64,000 bases of DNA from Claveliimonas acetigenes (GTDB lineage: Bacteria; Bacillota; Clostridia; Lachnospirales; Lachnospiraceae), in assembly GCF_025567385.1 (NCBI RefSeq), contig NZ_JAOQJU010000018.1:1-64000 (forward strand), in the 5' to 3' direction. Position 1 is the stretch's first letter; each line of letters begins with the position of its first letter. Of this stretch, positions 1 through 8,195 are shown piece after piece. Made by a program: the position numbers and the translations under genes. Under the pieces are notes generated by a model. That model did not search any database, had not been told where the DNA came from, and was given only the letters and a program-made list of their open reading frames with translations.

Positions 1-312
1 CTGAAGCGGAAACGCGTTCAGTTACATCCGGAAAGACTGATCAGCTCTTAGCGGAATGCGTGGTCAGATGAGCCGGAATTTGCATCCATAACTTCTTTCC
101 TCCCACAAATTCCGATTTCTCTATTTCTTTAACATATATTCTACTATGTTATTCTTATATTCTCAACTAGATTGTGGGAATGCGTAGCACGGAACCCTAA
201 AGGACTAGCTACGCGTCGCAATCTGCAAACATCATTATATTATGCCGTTAATCTATTTTTGGCCGTCATTTTGACGTTATAGTGATGTTATATTTTCAAG
301 GAGGTTAAATCT
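1..312. other. Intergenic stretch with a large inverted repeat
   Basis: No complete gene is visible. Two frames are open from the left edge and stop at about 51 and 71, so the 3' end of a plus-strand gene may lie here, but neither can be recognised. An imperfect hairpin spans 169-224: outer arms AGATTG/CAATCT and inner arms GCGTAGC (182-188)/GCTACGC (208-214). No U-run follows it, so it is not a standard terminator. Confidence 0.4.
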
Positions 313-458
313 ATGCCGACTGGCACAGTAAAATTCACATTAAGAACCGAGTTGGAACTTTTAAAAAAGTTTCATATGTCGCTGAATATAACGCCCGTTC
401 CGCTAATCGTGAACTGGAAGTGTTAATGAAAAAGCGCATTGCAGAATTTGACCGGAAT
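313..458 (+). pseudogene. Arc-family DNA-binding protein, frameshifted
   Basis: An AGGAGG ribosome site precedes the ATG at 313. The first frame reads MPTGTVKFTLRTELELLKK and then meets a stop after 37 codons. In the -1 frame the sequence continues as YVAEYNARSANRELEVLMKK and then RIAEFDRN, which is the usual second half of the small Arc/MetJ-type ribbon-helix-helix repressors of Clostridia (about 50 residues). The frames join at the six-A run 363-368; one extra A would restore a single reading frame. The gene is therefore either a recent pseudogene or carries a homopolymer read error. After RIAEFDRN the open frame runs on with no resemblance to the family. The target DNA of such a regulator cannot be told from sequence. 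Confidence 0.6.
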
Positions 459-481
459 ATTTTTATCCCGGTTTTTAACAG

Positions 482-518
482 AAAAAAATCCCCTGCACGG
501 CATCAACCACACAGAGGA
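482..518 (-). terminator. Intrinsic terminator after rubredoxin
   Basis: Read on the minus strand, an 11-bp GC-rich stem with a few G-T pairs (arms about 508-518 and 491-501) is followed by a run of seven T. It lies 28 bases past the rubredoxin stop codon. Confidence 0.6.
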
Positions 519-545
519 CTTCTATTTTCTCCTATAATCAGAAAA

Positions 546-701
546 TTACTCTTCTACAAACTGGTCTTTTCCAACAGAGCACAATGGACACTCAAAATCT
601 TCCGGTACATCCTCCCATTTGGTTCCCGGAGCAATCCCTCCGTCAGGATATCCGGCTTCTTCGTCATATACCCATCCGCAAACTTCACATACATATTTCA
701 T
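546..701 (-). CDS. Rubredoxin
   Basis: This 51-residue protein is a one-iron electron carrier of the cytoplasm, typically used in anaerobes to pass electrons to peroxide- or superoxide-reducing enzymes or to other oxidoreductases. The four iron ligands are plain: CEVC (Cys5, Cys8) and CPLC (Cys38, Cys41), with the family motifs WVYDEEAGYPDGGIAPGT and W-EDVPEDF between them. Length and spacing are normal for the family. The ATG at 701 has the ribosome site AAAGGAGA seven bases upstream. It has its own terminator at 482-518 and sits 75 bases downstream of pyrD, with no obvious role in that pathway. Its redox partner is not in the window. Confidence 0.95.
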   Translation of the reverse strand: MKYVCEVCGWVYDEEAGYPDGGIAPGTKWEDVPEDFECPLCSVGKDQFVEE

Positions 702-775
702 AATCAAATTCTCCTTTCATGCTTACTGTACTGGAGTCATTATAATTCAATACACTCCAAAAAACAAGTTTTTAT

Positions 776-1678
776 TTACTTTACAATTCCTACCATGTCG
801 GCAACTGTCTCAAAACCATATTTTTTCATATAGGCTTCAATCCCGTCTACGATTTTCGCAGTCACGGCCGGGTCATGAAAATTCGCCGTTCCTACGGACA
901 CAGCGCTTGCTCCTGCAAGGAGCATTTCTATCGCGTCTTCTGAACTTGCAATTCCTCCCATACCAATAACCGGAACTTTCACGGCATTCGCCGCCTGATA
1001 TACCATGCGGACCGCAATCGGATGAATCGCCGGGCCGGACACACCTCCGGTTTTATTTGCCAGGGAAAATGTCCTTCTGTTAATATCAATCTTCATTCCC
1101 GTCAATGTGTTAATTAAGGATACCGCATCGGCTCCTCCTGCTTCCACAGCTCTTGCCATCTCCGCAATATCTGTTACATTGGGACTCAGTTTCATAATAA
1201 CAGGCTGCTTCGCGTATTTCTTCACTGCCTTTGTGATATCTTCCGCTGCTTTCGGATTCTGCCCAAAGGCAATGCCGCCTTCCTTTACATTCGGACAGGA
1301 AATATTAATCTCCAGCATGTCCACGTCTTCATCTGCAAGCCGTTCTACCACTTCACAGTAGTCTTCCGTAGATCTGCCGCACACATTTACGATAATTTTG
1401 GTATCATACTGTCTCAGGAACGGAATATCCCGCTTACAAAACAGGTCAATTCCAGGATTCTGAAGTCCGATGGCGTTCATCATGCCGCCATAAGTCTCCG
1501 CAACCCTCGGGGTCGGATTTCCCTCCCACGGGACATTGGCAACCCCTTTTGTCGTCACTGCTCCCAGCTTGTTAAGATCAACAAACTCCGCAAATTCTTC
1601 CCCGGAACCAAAGGTTCCCGATGCCACCGTTACCGGATTCTTCCATTCTACTCCCGCGATGTTTACTTTCATATTCAT
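776..1678 (-). CDS. pyrD: Dihydroorotate dehydrogenase B, catalytic subunit
   Basis: This 300-residue FMN protein oxidises dihydroorotate to orotate, the fourth step of UMP synthesis, in the cytoplasm. Being a class 1B enzyme it works as a complex with PyrK, which passes the electrons to NAD+. The class 1 active-site motif NISCPN, with its catalytic cysteine, lies near residue 126. FMN-site motifs such as VASGTFG near the N-terminus and GMGGI and AGASAVSVGTA near the C-terminus are present. The start ATG at 1678 shares a base with the end of pyrK, so translation of the two is probably coupled. It is the last gene of the pyrC-pyrF-pyrK-pyrD operon. Confidence 0.96.
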   Translation of the reverse strand: MNMKVNIAGVEWKNPVTVASGTFGSGEEFAEFVDLNKLGAVTTKGVANVPWEGNPTPRVAETYGGMMNAIGLQNPGIDLFCKRDIPFLRQYDTKIIVNVCGRSTEDYCEVVERLADEDVDMLEINISCPNVKEGGIAFGQNPKAAEDITKAVKKYAKQPVIMKLSPNVTDIAEMARAVEAGGADAVSLINTLTGMKIDINRRTFSLANKTGGVSGPAIHPIAVRMVYQAANAVKVPVIGMGGIASSEDAIEMLLAGASAVSVGTANFHDPAVTAKIVDGIEAYMKKYGFETVADMVGIVK

Positions 1679-2460
1679 TAGATTTCCACCTCCGTAGACA
1701 AGAATACCGGACCATCCTTACAGATTCTCTTATTCTTTACATTGCTGTGATGATCTTTTTCCTTTGACTGACACACACATCCCAGACAGGCACCGATTCC
1801 GCATGCCATCCGCTCTTCCAGTGAAATATAACACTCGATCCCTTTTTCTTCGGCGTACGTTTTAATCGCCCGAAGCATAGGTGTCGGGCCACAGGCATAG
1901 ATGATATCCGCCTCCAGTCCGTTTTCCCGGATGGCATCCATAACATTACCCTTCGTTCCCACGCTTCCGTCTTCTGTGGAAATATAAAGCTCTCCATTCT
2001 GTTCAAATTCTTCTCTCAAAAATGTATGCGCATCCCGATACCCTGCTACAATCTGTTTTTTTCTGCATTGCACCTGCTTTGCCAGCTCCAGAATAGGCGG
2101 AATGCCAATGCCGCCGCCCATGAGAAAGACATTTTTGCCTTCCGCTTTCTCTAACGGGAATCCATTTCCCAATGGTCCGATAATCGAAAGCGTATCCCCG
2201 GACTGCATTCTGGAAAACTGCTCTGTGCCGGTATTCTCACCTGTCACACGGTATACCACACGAAGCCGCCCCTTCACACTGTCAATTTCACAGATGCTGA
2301 TAGGTCTCGGAAGCAGCTTGCTCCCGTCATTTGTGTACATAGAGATAAACTGCCCCGGTTTCGCCGTATGAGAGGCTTCGGTCTTAAGCCACATACTGAA
2401 AATCCCGTCTGCCAGCATCACCTGAGAGATGATTTCAGCCTGTTCCTTCCTTCTATCCAT
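1678..2460 (-). CDS. pyrK: Dihydroorotate dehydrogenase B, electron transfer subunit
   Basis: This 260-residue subunit carries FAD and a [2Fe-2S] cluster and moves electrons from the FMN of PyrD to NAD+. The ferredoxin-reductase-like FAD region shows RPISICE near residue 52, and the nucleotide-binding region shows GGGIGIPP. The C-terminal cluster site is CGIGACLGCVC followed by one further cysteine in RICKDGP, the usual four-cysteine arrangement of PyrK. It starts three bases after the pyrF stop region and ends on the first base of pyrD, so the two subunits of one enzyme are made from adjacent, nearly overlapping cistrons. Confidence 0.95.
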   Translation of the reverse strand: MDRRKEQAEIISQVMLADGIFSMWLKTEASHTAKPGQFISMYTNDGSKLLPRPISICEIDSVKGRLRVVYRVTGENTGTEQFSRMQSGDTLSIIGPLGNGFPLEKAEGKNVFLMGGGIGIPPILELAKQVQCRKKQIVAGYRDAHTFLREEFEQNGELYISTEDGSVGTKGNVMDAIRENGLEADIIYACGPTPMLRAIKTYAEEKGIECYISLEERMACGIGACLGCVCQSKEKDHHSNVKNKRICKDGPVFLSTEVEI

Positions 2461-2462
2461 TT

Positions 2463-3398
2463 CTACTCCTTCCGGCTACCATTCAGCGCGCCTTCAATGT
2501 CTGCCACCATATCTTCCACGGCCGCCCTGGACGCATCTCCAAAGGCTTCTTCGCCATATTTTGCATATTTTTCCTGCTTATATGCAGCAATAATTCCACG
2601 GGAAGAATTGACAATTGCACCAAGTCCATCCTCATTGAAGAAATGTACCAGGTCTTTTCCTTTGCCGCCCTGTGCGCCGTAGCCCGGCACTAGGATATAG
2701 GTCTTCGGCATAATCTTGCGAAGAGCTTTTCCCATCTCCGGGTAAGTCGCCCCCACCACGGCTCCAATATAACTATATTCGTCGCCCATACAGTCCGCAC
2801 CCCATGCTGCAACCTTCTCGCCTACCAGCTCATAGAGCGGCCTGCCATCTATCAGCTGATCCTGAAATTCTCCACTGGAAGGATTCGAAGTTTTTACCAA
2901 GATAAATAATCCCTTTTTCTCCTCCTTGCAGACATCAATAAACGGATTCACTCCATCAGAACCAAGATAAGGATTCACCGTCGCAAAGTCCTCGTCAAAC
3001 GGTACATAGGACTTACTTCCCACTTGTACTCTTCCCAGATGCCCCGCCGCATAGGCTGCAGAAGTAGAGCCAATATCGCCCCTCTTAATATCTCCGATGA
3101 CTACCAGCCCTTTCTCTTTGCAATAATCTACCGTCTTCTTAAATGCCGTAAGCCCCGGAATTCCAAATTGCTCATACATAGCGATCTGCGGCTTTACTGC
3201 CGGAATCAAATCATAAGTCTTATCTACAATTTCCTTATTAAACTGCCAAATTGCCTCCGCAGCTCCTTCTAAGGTCTCCCCGTATTCTGCAAATGCCTTC
3301 TCCTGCACATGCTTCGGAATGTAATTCAGCATCGGGTCGAGCCCTACCACGATAGGCGCTCCCGTCTTCTTAATATTTTCTACCAGTTTATTAATCAA
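2463..3398 (-). CDS. pyrF: Orotidine 5'-phosphate decarboxylase (long, type 2)
   Basis: The enzyme turns OMP into UMP, the last step of the pathway. The catalytic D-x-K-x-x-D motif is in DIKRGDIGST. At 311 residues it belongs to the longer, type 2 branch rather than the roughly 240-residue Bacillus type. I place the start at a TTG at 3398: AGGAGG lies about eight bases upstream and the protein then begins MINKLVENIKKTG, as is usual for the family. An in-frame ATG at 3437 would add thirteen residues lying inside pyrC. The chosen start overlaps the pyrC stop by eight bases, consistent with coupled translation. Confidence 0.92.
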   Translation of the reverse strand: MINKLVENIKKTGAPIVVGLDPMLNYIPKHVQEKAFAEYGETLEGAAEAIWQFNKEIVDKTYDLIPAVKPQIAMYEQFGIPGLTAFKKTVDYCKEKGLVVIGDIKRGDIGSTSAAYAAGHLGRVQVGSKSYVPFDEDFATVNPYLGSDGVNPFIDVCKEEKKGLFILVKTSNPSSGEFQDQLIDGRPLYELVGEKVAAWGADCMGDEYSYIGAVVGATYPEMGKALRKIMPKTYILVPGYGAQGGKGKDLVHFFNEDGLGAIVNSSRGIIAAYKQEKYAKYGEEAFGDASRAAVEDMVADIEGALNGSRKE

Positions 3399-4683
3399 TG
3401 ACTTTTCCTCCTTCGTACACGATTTTACCACCCACAATGGTACAATTTACATCGCCTTTTACCTTTCGTCCGTCAAACGGAGTATTCTTCCCCTTTGAAA
3501 CAAAAGTCTCTTTCCTGATGATATATTCCTTTGACGGATCAAAAATCACAACATCTGCAATCATCCCCTCGGACACAGAGCCTTTCTCTGCAAGTCCCAG
3601 AATCCTTGCCGGATTATAGCTCATCTTCTCTGCCATCTGCATAGGCGTCAGAATCCCCGGCTCCACAAGCTCTGTATAAGTCAGCGCTGCGGACGTCTCC
3701 AATCCCACAATTCCAAACGGCGCCATCTTCATGGTCCGGTTCTTCTCTGCGGAGCCGTGCGGCGCATGATCCGTAGAGATTACATCCATGATATCATTCT
3801 TAAGCCCTTCCCGCAGAGCCTCCACATCCTCTCTGCTACGCAAAGGAGGATTCATCTTAAAATTGCCGTCATCTTCCTTGATATCTTCATCGGTCAGAAT
3901 GAAATGATGCGGGCATACTTCTCCGGTCACAGGAAGCCCTTCTTCCTTAGCAAGTGCAATCATCTTCACACTATCCTTCGTAGAGCAATGGCAGAGATGA
4001 AGCTGCACTCCCGTCTCCTTCGCAAGCAGAATATCCCGCGCTGCAATCACATCTTCCACTGCATTGGAAATTCCCTTCATCCCCAGCTTCTTAGCCTGAG
4101 CGCCTGCGTTCATAACGCCGCCCTCCACCATAGTAATATCTTCACAATGGGCAAATACCGCAATTCCCGCTTCTTTCGCAATCTGCATCGCTCTGCGGTA
4201 CAGGGAGGCGTTCATCACTGACTTTCCATCCTCGCTGATTGCATGGCAGCCCTCCGCAGCCATCCCCCGGATATCGGCAAGTTCCTTTCCTTCCTGGCCG
4301 ATAGTAACAGCGCCGATCTGAATCACATTTGTCAAAGATTCTACTCTCGCCCTCCGGTGTATCATCGCCACTTTCACACTGTTGTCCGTTACCGGTTTCG
4401 TATTCGGCATGGCACAAACGGTCGTCACACCGCCTTTAACCGCCGCCCGTCCTCCGGTTGTCAGCGTCTCTTTATATTCCAGTCCCGGATCTCGAAAATG
4501 CACATGCAGATCAATAAATCCCGGCATAACGTAACAGCCGGAAGCATCAATCACTTTATCTGCCGGAACCGTAATATTTTCTTCCGTCTTCGTAATTCTG
4601 TCTCCGTCAATCAACACATCACAGATTCCGTTCCTTCTTGTCTTCGGATCCAGGACATGTCCGTTTTTAATCAGAATCGTCAT
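3391..4683 (-). CDS. pyrC: Dihydroorotase (class I)
   Basis: This 430-residue zinc amidohydrolase closes carbamoyl-aspartate to dihydroorotate, the third step of pyrimidine synthesis. The metal motif HVHFRDPG lies near residue 60. Further ligands are in AHCED, HLCHCST and VCPHHF, and the catalytic region STDHAPHG lies near residue 305. It is the first gene of the operon, behind a clear promoter at 4759-4788. The carbamoyl-aspartate synthesis genes (pyrB, carA/B) and pyrE are not in the window, so the full pathway must be split across the genome. Confidence 0.95.
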   Translation of the reverse strand: MTILIKNGHVLDPKTRRNGICDVLIDGDRITKTEENITVPADKVIDASGCYVMPGFIDLHVHFRDPGLEYKETLTTGGRAAVKGGVTTVCAMPNTKPVTDNSVKVAMIHRRARVESLTNVIQIGAVTIGQEGKELADIRGMAAEGCHAISEDGKSVMNASLYRRAMQIAKEAGIAVFAHCEDITMVEGGVMNAGAQAKKLGMKGISNAVEDVIAARDILLAKETGVQLHLCHCSTKDSVKMIALAKEEGLPVTGEVCPHHFILTDEDIKEDDGNFKMNPPLRSREDVEALREGLKNDIMDVISTDHAPHGSAEKNRTMKMAPFGIVGLETSAALTYTELVEPGILTPMQMAEKMSYNPARILGLAEKGSVSEGMIADVVIFDPSKEYIIRKETFVSKGKNTPFDGRKVKGDVNCTIVGGKIVYEGGKVID

Positions 4684-4788
4684 AGAATTAAGTCCTTTCT
4701 GTTAATTAGCGTTTTTGCTATTGCAGCCCGCGGCTGCATGCCTTGAACACCTGATTTTATTTTAACATATACCAATACTTGTTGACAA
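4684..4788 (-). promoter_or_regulatory. pyrC promoter and leader with a GC-rich hairpin
   Basis: On the minus strand TTGTCA (4788-4783) is followed after 18 bases by TAAAAT (4764-4759), a good sigma-70-type promoter. The leader then holds a perfect hairpin, GCAGCC-GCG-GGCTGC (737-723 of the 4 kb block, i.e. 4737-4723), about 40 bases before the pyrC ATG. I see no PyrR-type binding loop and no U-run, so regulation through this hairpin is a guess. Confidence 0.6.
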
Positions 4789-4789
4789 G

Positions 4790-4815
4790 AAAAGAGATTG
4801 CGCCACAGCACAATC
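4790..4815 (-). terminator. Terminator after the S41 protease gene
   Basis: On the minus strand GATTGTGC-tgtg-GCGCAATC forms an eight-pair stem (4815-4796), followed by CTCTTTTC. It lies directly upstream of the pyrC -35 box, so one unit ends where the next begins. Confidence 0.55.
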
Positions 4816-4837
4816 CCCTTCAAAATCAGCAGGCTCC

Positions 4838-6028
4838 CTACTGACAAACCACCTCTATCGCTTTATCAAGCTGGTTGTCTGCCTCCGGGTTCGCCTCGTC
4901 ATATTCATATTCCACTTCCACATCGGGGGTAATCCCTTCCCCGTTAATATTCCGGCCATTCGGAGTAAAATATTCCGCAATCGTAAGTTTCAGGCTCGTT
5001 CCGTCTTTCAGGTCAAAAATCTGCTGAACTACGCCCTTGCCATAAGACTGCGTGCCGACAATCTGTCCGGTTCCATAATCCTGCACGGCTCCGGCGAAAA
5101 TCTCTGATGCGCTGGCACTGTATCCATTCATCATAACAACCAGCGGTTTCGTAAACTGATTCTCTTCGTCCGAAGTAAATTCATTTTTCTCACCATTCTT
5201 ATCTTCCGTATAAACAATCGTTCCTTCCGGAAGCATCAGATCCAGAATATCACACACCGTAACCAGATTACCTCCCGGATTACTTCTCAAATCCACAATC
5301 AACGACTGCATGCCGTTCGCTTCCAGATCTTCCAATGCAGTTTTATACTGCTCATAGGTCACAGAATCAAATTCGGAAATCCGGATATACCCCACTCCAT
5401 TCTCCTTCATCTCGTGGGACACCGTCTGCGCCTCAATCGTCCTTCTCACAGCCGTCACCGTCACCTCTTCCGCATTGTCTCCACGCAGCACGGTAAGCTC
5501 AACCTCTGTACCTTCTTCACCTTTTATCTTCCGTACAACCTCCGTAAGATCCAGCCCGGACAGTTCTTCGCCGTCAACCTTATATAAAATGTCTCCATCC
5601 TTTATGCCCGCTTCCTGAGCCGGAGAATCCTCATATACCTGTAAAACCGTAATGATCTCTGTGTCTTTGTCCTGACTGACAACAAATCCCACTCCCTGGT
5701 ATTCTCCGGAAGTTGTCTCATTCATCTCCCTCGTCTCTTCCTCGTCATAATAGACGGAATAAGGATCTTCCAGACCATCTATATATCCTTTATAAATACC
5801 TTCCGTCAATTTCTCTTCATCAATGTCTTCAATAAAATACTCATCGATGAGCGCTTTCAGATATTGAAGCTTCGTCTCTGCCTCGGCCGTATTATCCGCA
5901 CTCTGTCCGGCGCTTTGCGCTTCCTGTCTTTTATCTGCTATAATCCCGCAGGAGACAAGCCCCACTATTAACAATGCAGTAAGGGCGCCGCAAAGCGCCC
6001 CCTTTAAAAATCCACTTTTCTGCTTCAT
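4838..6028 (-). CDS. S41 (C-terminal processing) protease, PDZ-containing
   Basis: This 396-residue secreted or membrane-anchored serine protease is of the CtpA/CtpB family, which trims proteins outside the cytoplasm. It has an N-terminal hydrophobic segment (about residues 10-28) ending LVSCG, which could be a signal anchor or a lipobox-like cysteine. A PDZ domain follows around residues 110-190 (GVGFVV; SPAQEAGIKDGD), then the S41 core with the nucleophile in GYSASASE and the lysine in SYGKGVV. The ATG at 6028 is chosen because GGATGG precedes it by eight bases; an in-frame ATG at 6040 lacks a ribosome site. It follows the M23 hydrolase gene by 20 bases, as last gene of the ftsE-ftsX-hydrolase-protease cluster. 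The substrate is unknown. Confidence 0.9.
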   Translation of the reverse strand: MKQKSGFLKGALCGALTALLIVGLVSCGIIADKRQEAQSAGQSADNTAEAETKLQYLKALIDEYFIEDIDEEKLTEGIYKGYIDGLEDPYSVYYDEEETREMNETTSGEYQGVGFVVSQDKDTEIITVLQVYEDSPAQEAGIKDGDILYKVDGEELSGLDLTEVVRKIKGEEGTEVELTVLRGDNAEEVTVTAVRRTIEAQTVSHEMKENGVGYIRISEFDSVTYEQYKTALEDLEANGMQSLIVDLRSNPGGNLVTVCDILDLMLPEGTIVYTEDKNGEKNEFTSDEENQFTKPLVVMMNGYSASASEIFAGAVQDYGTGQIVGTQSYGKGVVQQIFDLKDGTSLKLTIAEYFTPNGRNINGEGITPDVEVEYEYDEANPEADNQLDKAIEVVCQ

Positions 6029-6048
6029 TATGATTTCCATCCCATATT

Positions 6049-7245
6049 CTACAAATAATTACGGGGATCTACCGGCACCCCATTCACATGTACTTCAAAA
6101 TGCAGATGCGGACCTGTGGATGCCCCTGTCGAACCAACTGCAGCAATATTCTCTCCTTGGCTCACAGACTGTCCCTGCGCCACATAAATTGCACTGCAGT
6201 GCTGATACAGCGTAGCAAGCCCATCCCCGTGATTAATCACCAGATAATTGCCGCGGGCGCTGTTATATCCGACAGTTGTCACCGTTCCGGATGCCGCCGC
6301 GTAAATCGGTGATCCGGATGCCGCTGCATAGTCTCTTCCTTTGTGGTTCGTGCTTCCGATTCCTCCCGGTGATGAACGTCCGCCAAATTCACTGCTTATG
6401 TATGCCGATGGGCACGGGTTACTCAAAACCCCGCTGCCCGCTGAAGGCGTATAAGACTCTCCTTTTCCTGTTGAAACACCGGATGCGGAAGATGAACTGC
6501 CGCTGCCATTGCTACTACTGCCGCTGTTCTTCGCCGCCTCGGCCGCCGCTGCTGCCGCTGCCGCAGCCGCTGCTGCTTCCTGCTGCTTTCTCGCCGCCTC
6601 AGCCGCTGCCTGTTCCAGCTCCTGTAAAATCCGGGCATTCTCCCCAATCTGTGCTTCCAGGCTGCTGATCTCAATATTCTTATCCTGAAGCATAGCAGAA
6701 ACGCTGTTCTGTTTCTCAATCAGCTGGTTCTGCAGATCTTCAAGCTCCACTCTTTCCTGCTCCAGAACTGCCTGCTGCTGCCTGATGCTCTCCACAATCT
6801 CCTGGAACCGTGTCAGCATATCTCTGTCATACTCAGAAATCTGTGTAATGTACTCTGCATTATTAAGAAAATCTCCGATACTCTTCGATTCAAATAGAAT
6901 CTCAATAAACTGTGTATTTCCATTCTCATACATATATTTGATGCGCTTTTTCATGCTTTCATACTGGTTATTCGCATCAATCTGAGCATACATCAGCTCA
7001 TCCTCTTTTTCCACAATCTCGTCCTGTTTCGTCTCAATATCCGACTGTGTCTGCTGCATTTCCGAAAGAACGGTATTCAATTGTTCAGAAAGCTGGTTGG
7101 CATCTTCCTGCGCCTGACTCTTTTGCGATTCCAGCTCATTTGCCTTCTGCTGTCTCTCTTCAATACTGTCTGCCCTGACCGGCATAACTGTTCCAAGTGC
7201 CAGTGTTCCCGCCAGAAGCACACTTAATAATCTTCTCCCACGCAT
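6049..7245 (-). CDS. Coiled-coil M23 peptidoglycan hydrolase (EnvC/PcsB-like)
   Basis: A signal peptide (about 1-25, ending PVRADS) is followed by a long coiled coil (about 28-225), a poly-alanine and Ser/Gly-rich linker, and a C-terminal M23 LytM domain. The zinc ligands are seen in HKGRD and HLHFE, so this domain should be an active endopeptidase rather than a degenerate activator. Proteins of this build are commonly the extracellular partner of FtsEX, which gates cell-wall cutting at division. The gene lies 41 bases downstream of ftsX and fits that role. The alanine run of about fourteen residues in the linker is coded by GC-rich repeats and may vary between strains. Cutting specificity cannot be read from the sequence. 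Confidence 0.92.
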   Translation of the reverse strand: MRGRRLLSVLLAGTLALGTVMPVRADSIEERQQKANELESQKSQAQEDANQLSEQLNTVLSEMQQTQSDIETKQDEIVEKEDELMYAQIDANNQYESMKKRIKYMYENGNTQFIEILFESKSIGDFLNNAEYITQISEYDRDMLTRFQEIVESIRQQQAVLEQERVELEDLQNQLIEKQNSVSAMLQDKNIEISSLEAQIGENARILQELEQAAAEAARKQQEAAAAAAAAAAAAEAAKNSGSSSNGSGSSSSASGVSTGKGESYTPSAGSGVLSNPCPSAYISSEFGGRSSPGGIGSTNHKGRDYAAASGSPIYAAASGTVTTVGYNSARGNYLVINHGDGLATLYQHCSAIYVAQGQSVSQGENIAAVGSTGASTGPHLHFEVHVNGVPVDPRNYL

Positions 7246-7286
7246 CTTAATATTTCTCCCTTATTAAACCTGTCTGCAATTCTTAA

Positions 7287-8195
7287 CTACACTCTTAAAT
7301 GTTTTCTGATCGTTACAAGACTTCCAAGAAAGCCTATGCCAACTCCCAGTGCCAGCCCTACCGGAAGCAAAGTGCGGTAAACTTGTGTAACCGGCAGAAA
7401 TTCTACAATATTGCTCAACAGGCTGAATCTCGTCATTACATATGTAACCGCCTTGCCATACAGAAAATACAGCAAAATCAATGGAATTACTGCTCCGATC
7501 AGGCCAATTACAATTCCTTCAATCACAAACGGCGCCCGGACAAAACCATCTGTCGCGCCAATGTATTTCATAATTGCTATCTCTTCGTGTCTTACCGTCA
7601 CGCCCATCGTAACCGTATTGCTGATAAGGAACACAGACACAACAAGCAGAATGATAATAATTGCAACCGACACATAACCAATCAGCCGATTCACGCTGGT
7701 AAGCGTCTTTGCAACCACATCGGACTTATTCACCTTTCGTACGCCTTCCAGACCCTCGGCAAATGCAACAACATCCTTCTGCTTCTCCACGTCATCCATA
7801 TAGACTTCATAATTGTCAGATGTCTGCAGCGGATTATCATCCTTAAATCCTTCTGCCAGCTCTTTTGCCTCGCCAAAATAGTCATCCTGGAAAGATTCCC
7901 ATGCATCATCAGCAGATACATAATTCACTTCCCGCACGCCATCATACGCCTTCAGCTCTTCTCCTATATTATCAATCTCACTCTGCGTCGCATTTTCATC
8001 AAAAAACACAGTAATTGCGACGCCTTCTTCCGCCTTTTTCACAATATAGTTAAAGTTTGTCACAATTGCGAAAAACAGCCCAAACAGGAAAATACATGCC
8101 GCCATCGTAGCAATAGACGCAAAGGAAAACATCTTATTCCTTCCAATGTTCTTAAATCCCTGTCTTGTTGAATATCCAATTGTTCTAATTTTCAT
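7287..8195 (-). CDS. ftsX: Cell division protein FtsX (permease-like)
   Basis: This 302-residue membrane protein has the FtsX arrangement: a cytoplasmic start with GFKNIGRNK, one membrane helix, an extracellular domain of about 120 residues, and three C-terminal helices. It pairs with FtsE to pass an ATP-driven signal to a wall hydrolase. I set the start at the ATG at 8195 (MKIRTIGYSTRQG), with AAGGTGGG eight bases upstream; an ATG at 8228 would add eleven residues lying inside ftsE. The chosen start overlaps the ftsE stop by eleven bases, so the two are likely coupled. The M23 hydrolase encoded next is the expected partner. Confidence 0.93.
   Translation of the reverse strand: MKIRTIGYSTRQGFKNIGRNKMFSFASIATMAACIFLFGLFFAIVTNFNYIVKKAEEGVAITVFFDENATQSEIDNIGEELKAYDGVREVNYVSADDAWESFQDDYFGEAKELAEGFKDDNPLQTSDNYEVYMDDVEKQKDVVAFAEGLEGVRKVNKSDVVAKTLTSVNRLIGYVSVAIIIILLVVSVFLISNTVTMGVTVRHEEIAIMKYIGATDGFVRAPFVIEGIVIGLIGAVIPLILLYFLYGKAVTYVMTRFSLLSNIVEFLPVTQVYRTLLPVGLALGVGIGFLGSLVTIRKHLRV

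Noticed and set aside
3399..3437. Longer pyrF start at 3437
   Set aside because: It would place thirteen atypical residues inside pyrC; TTG at 3398 has AGGAGG at the right distance and gives the usual N-terminus.
7299..8171. 290-codon plus-strand frame opposite ftsX
   Set aside because: Antisense shadow; ftsX is certain and this frame has no ribosome site or family.
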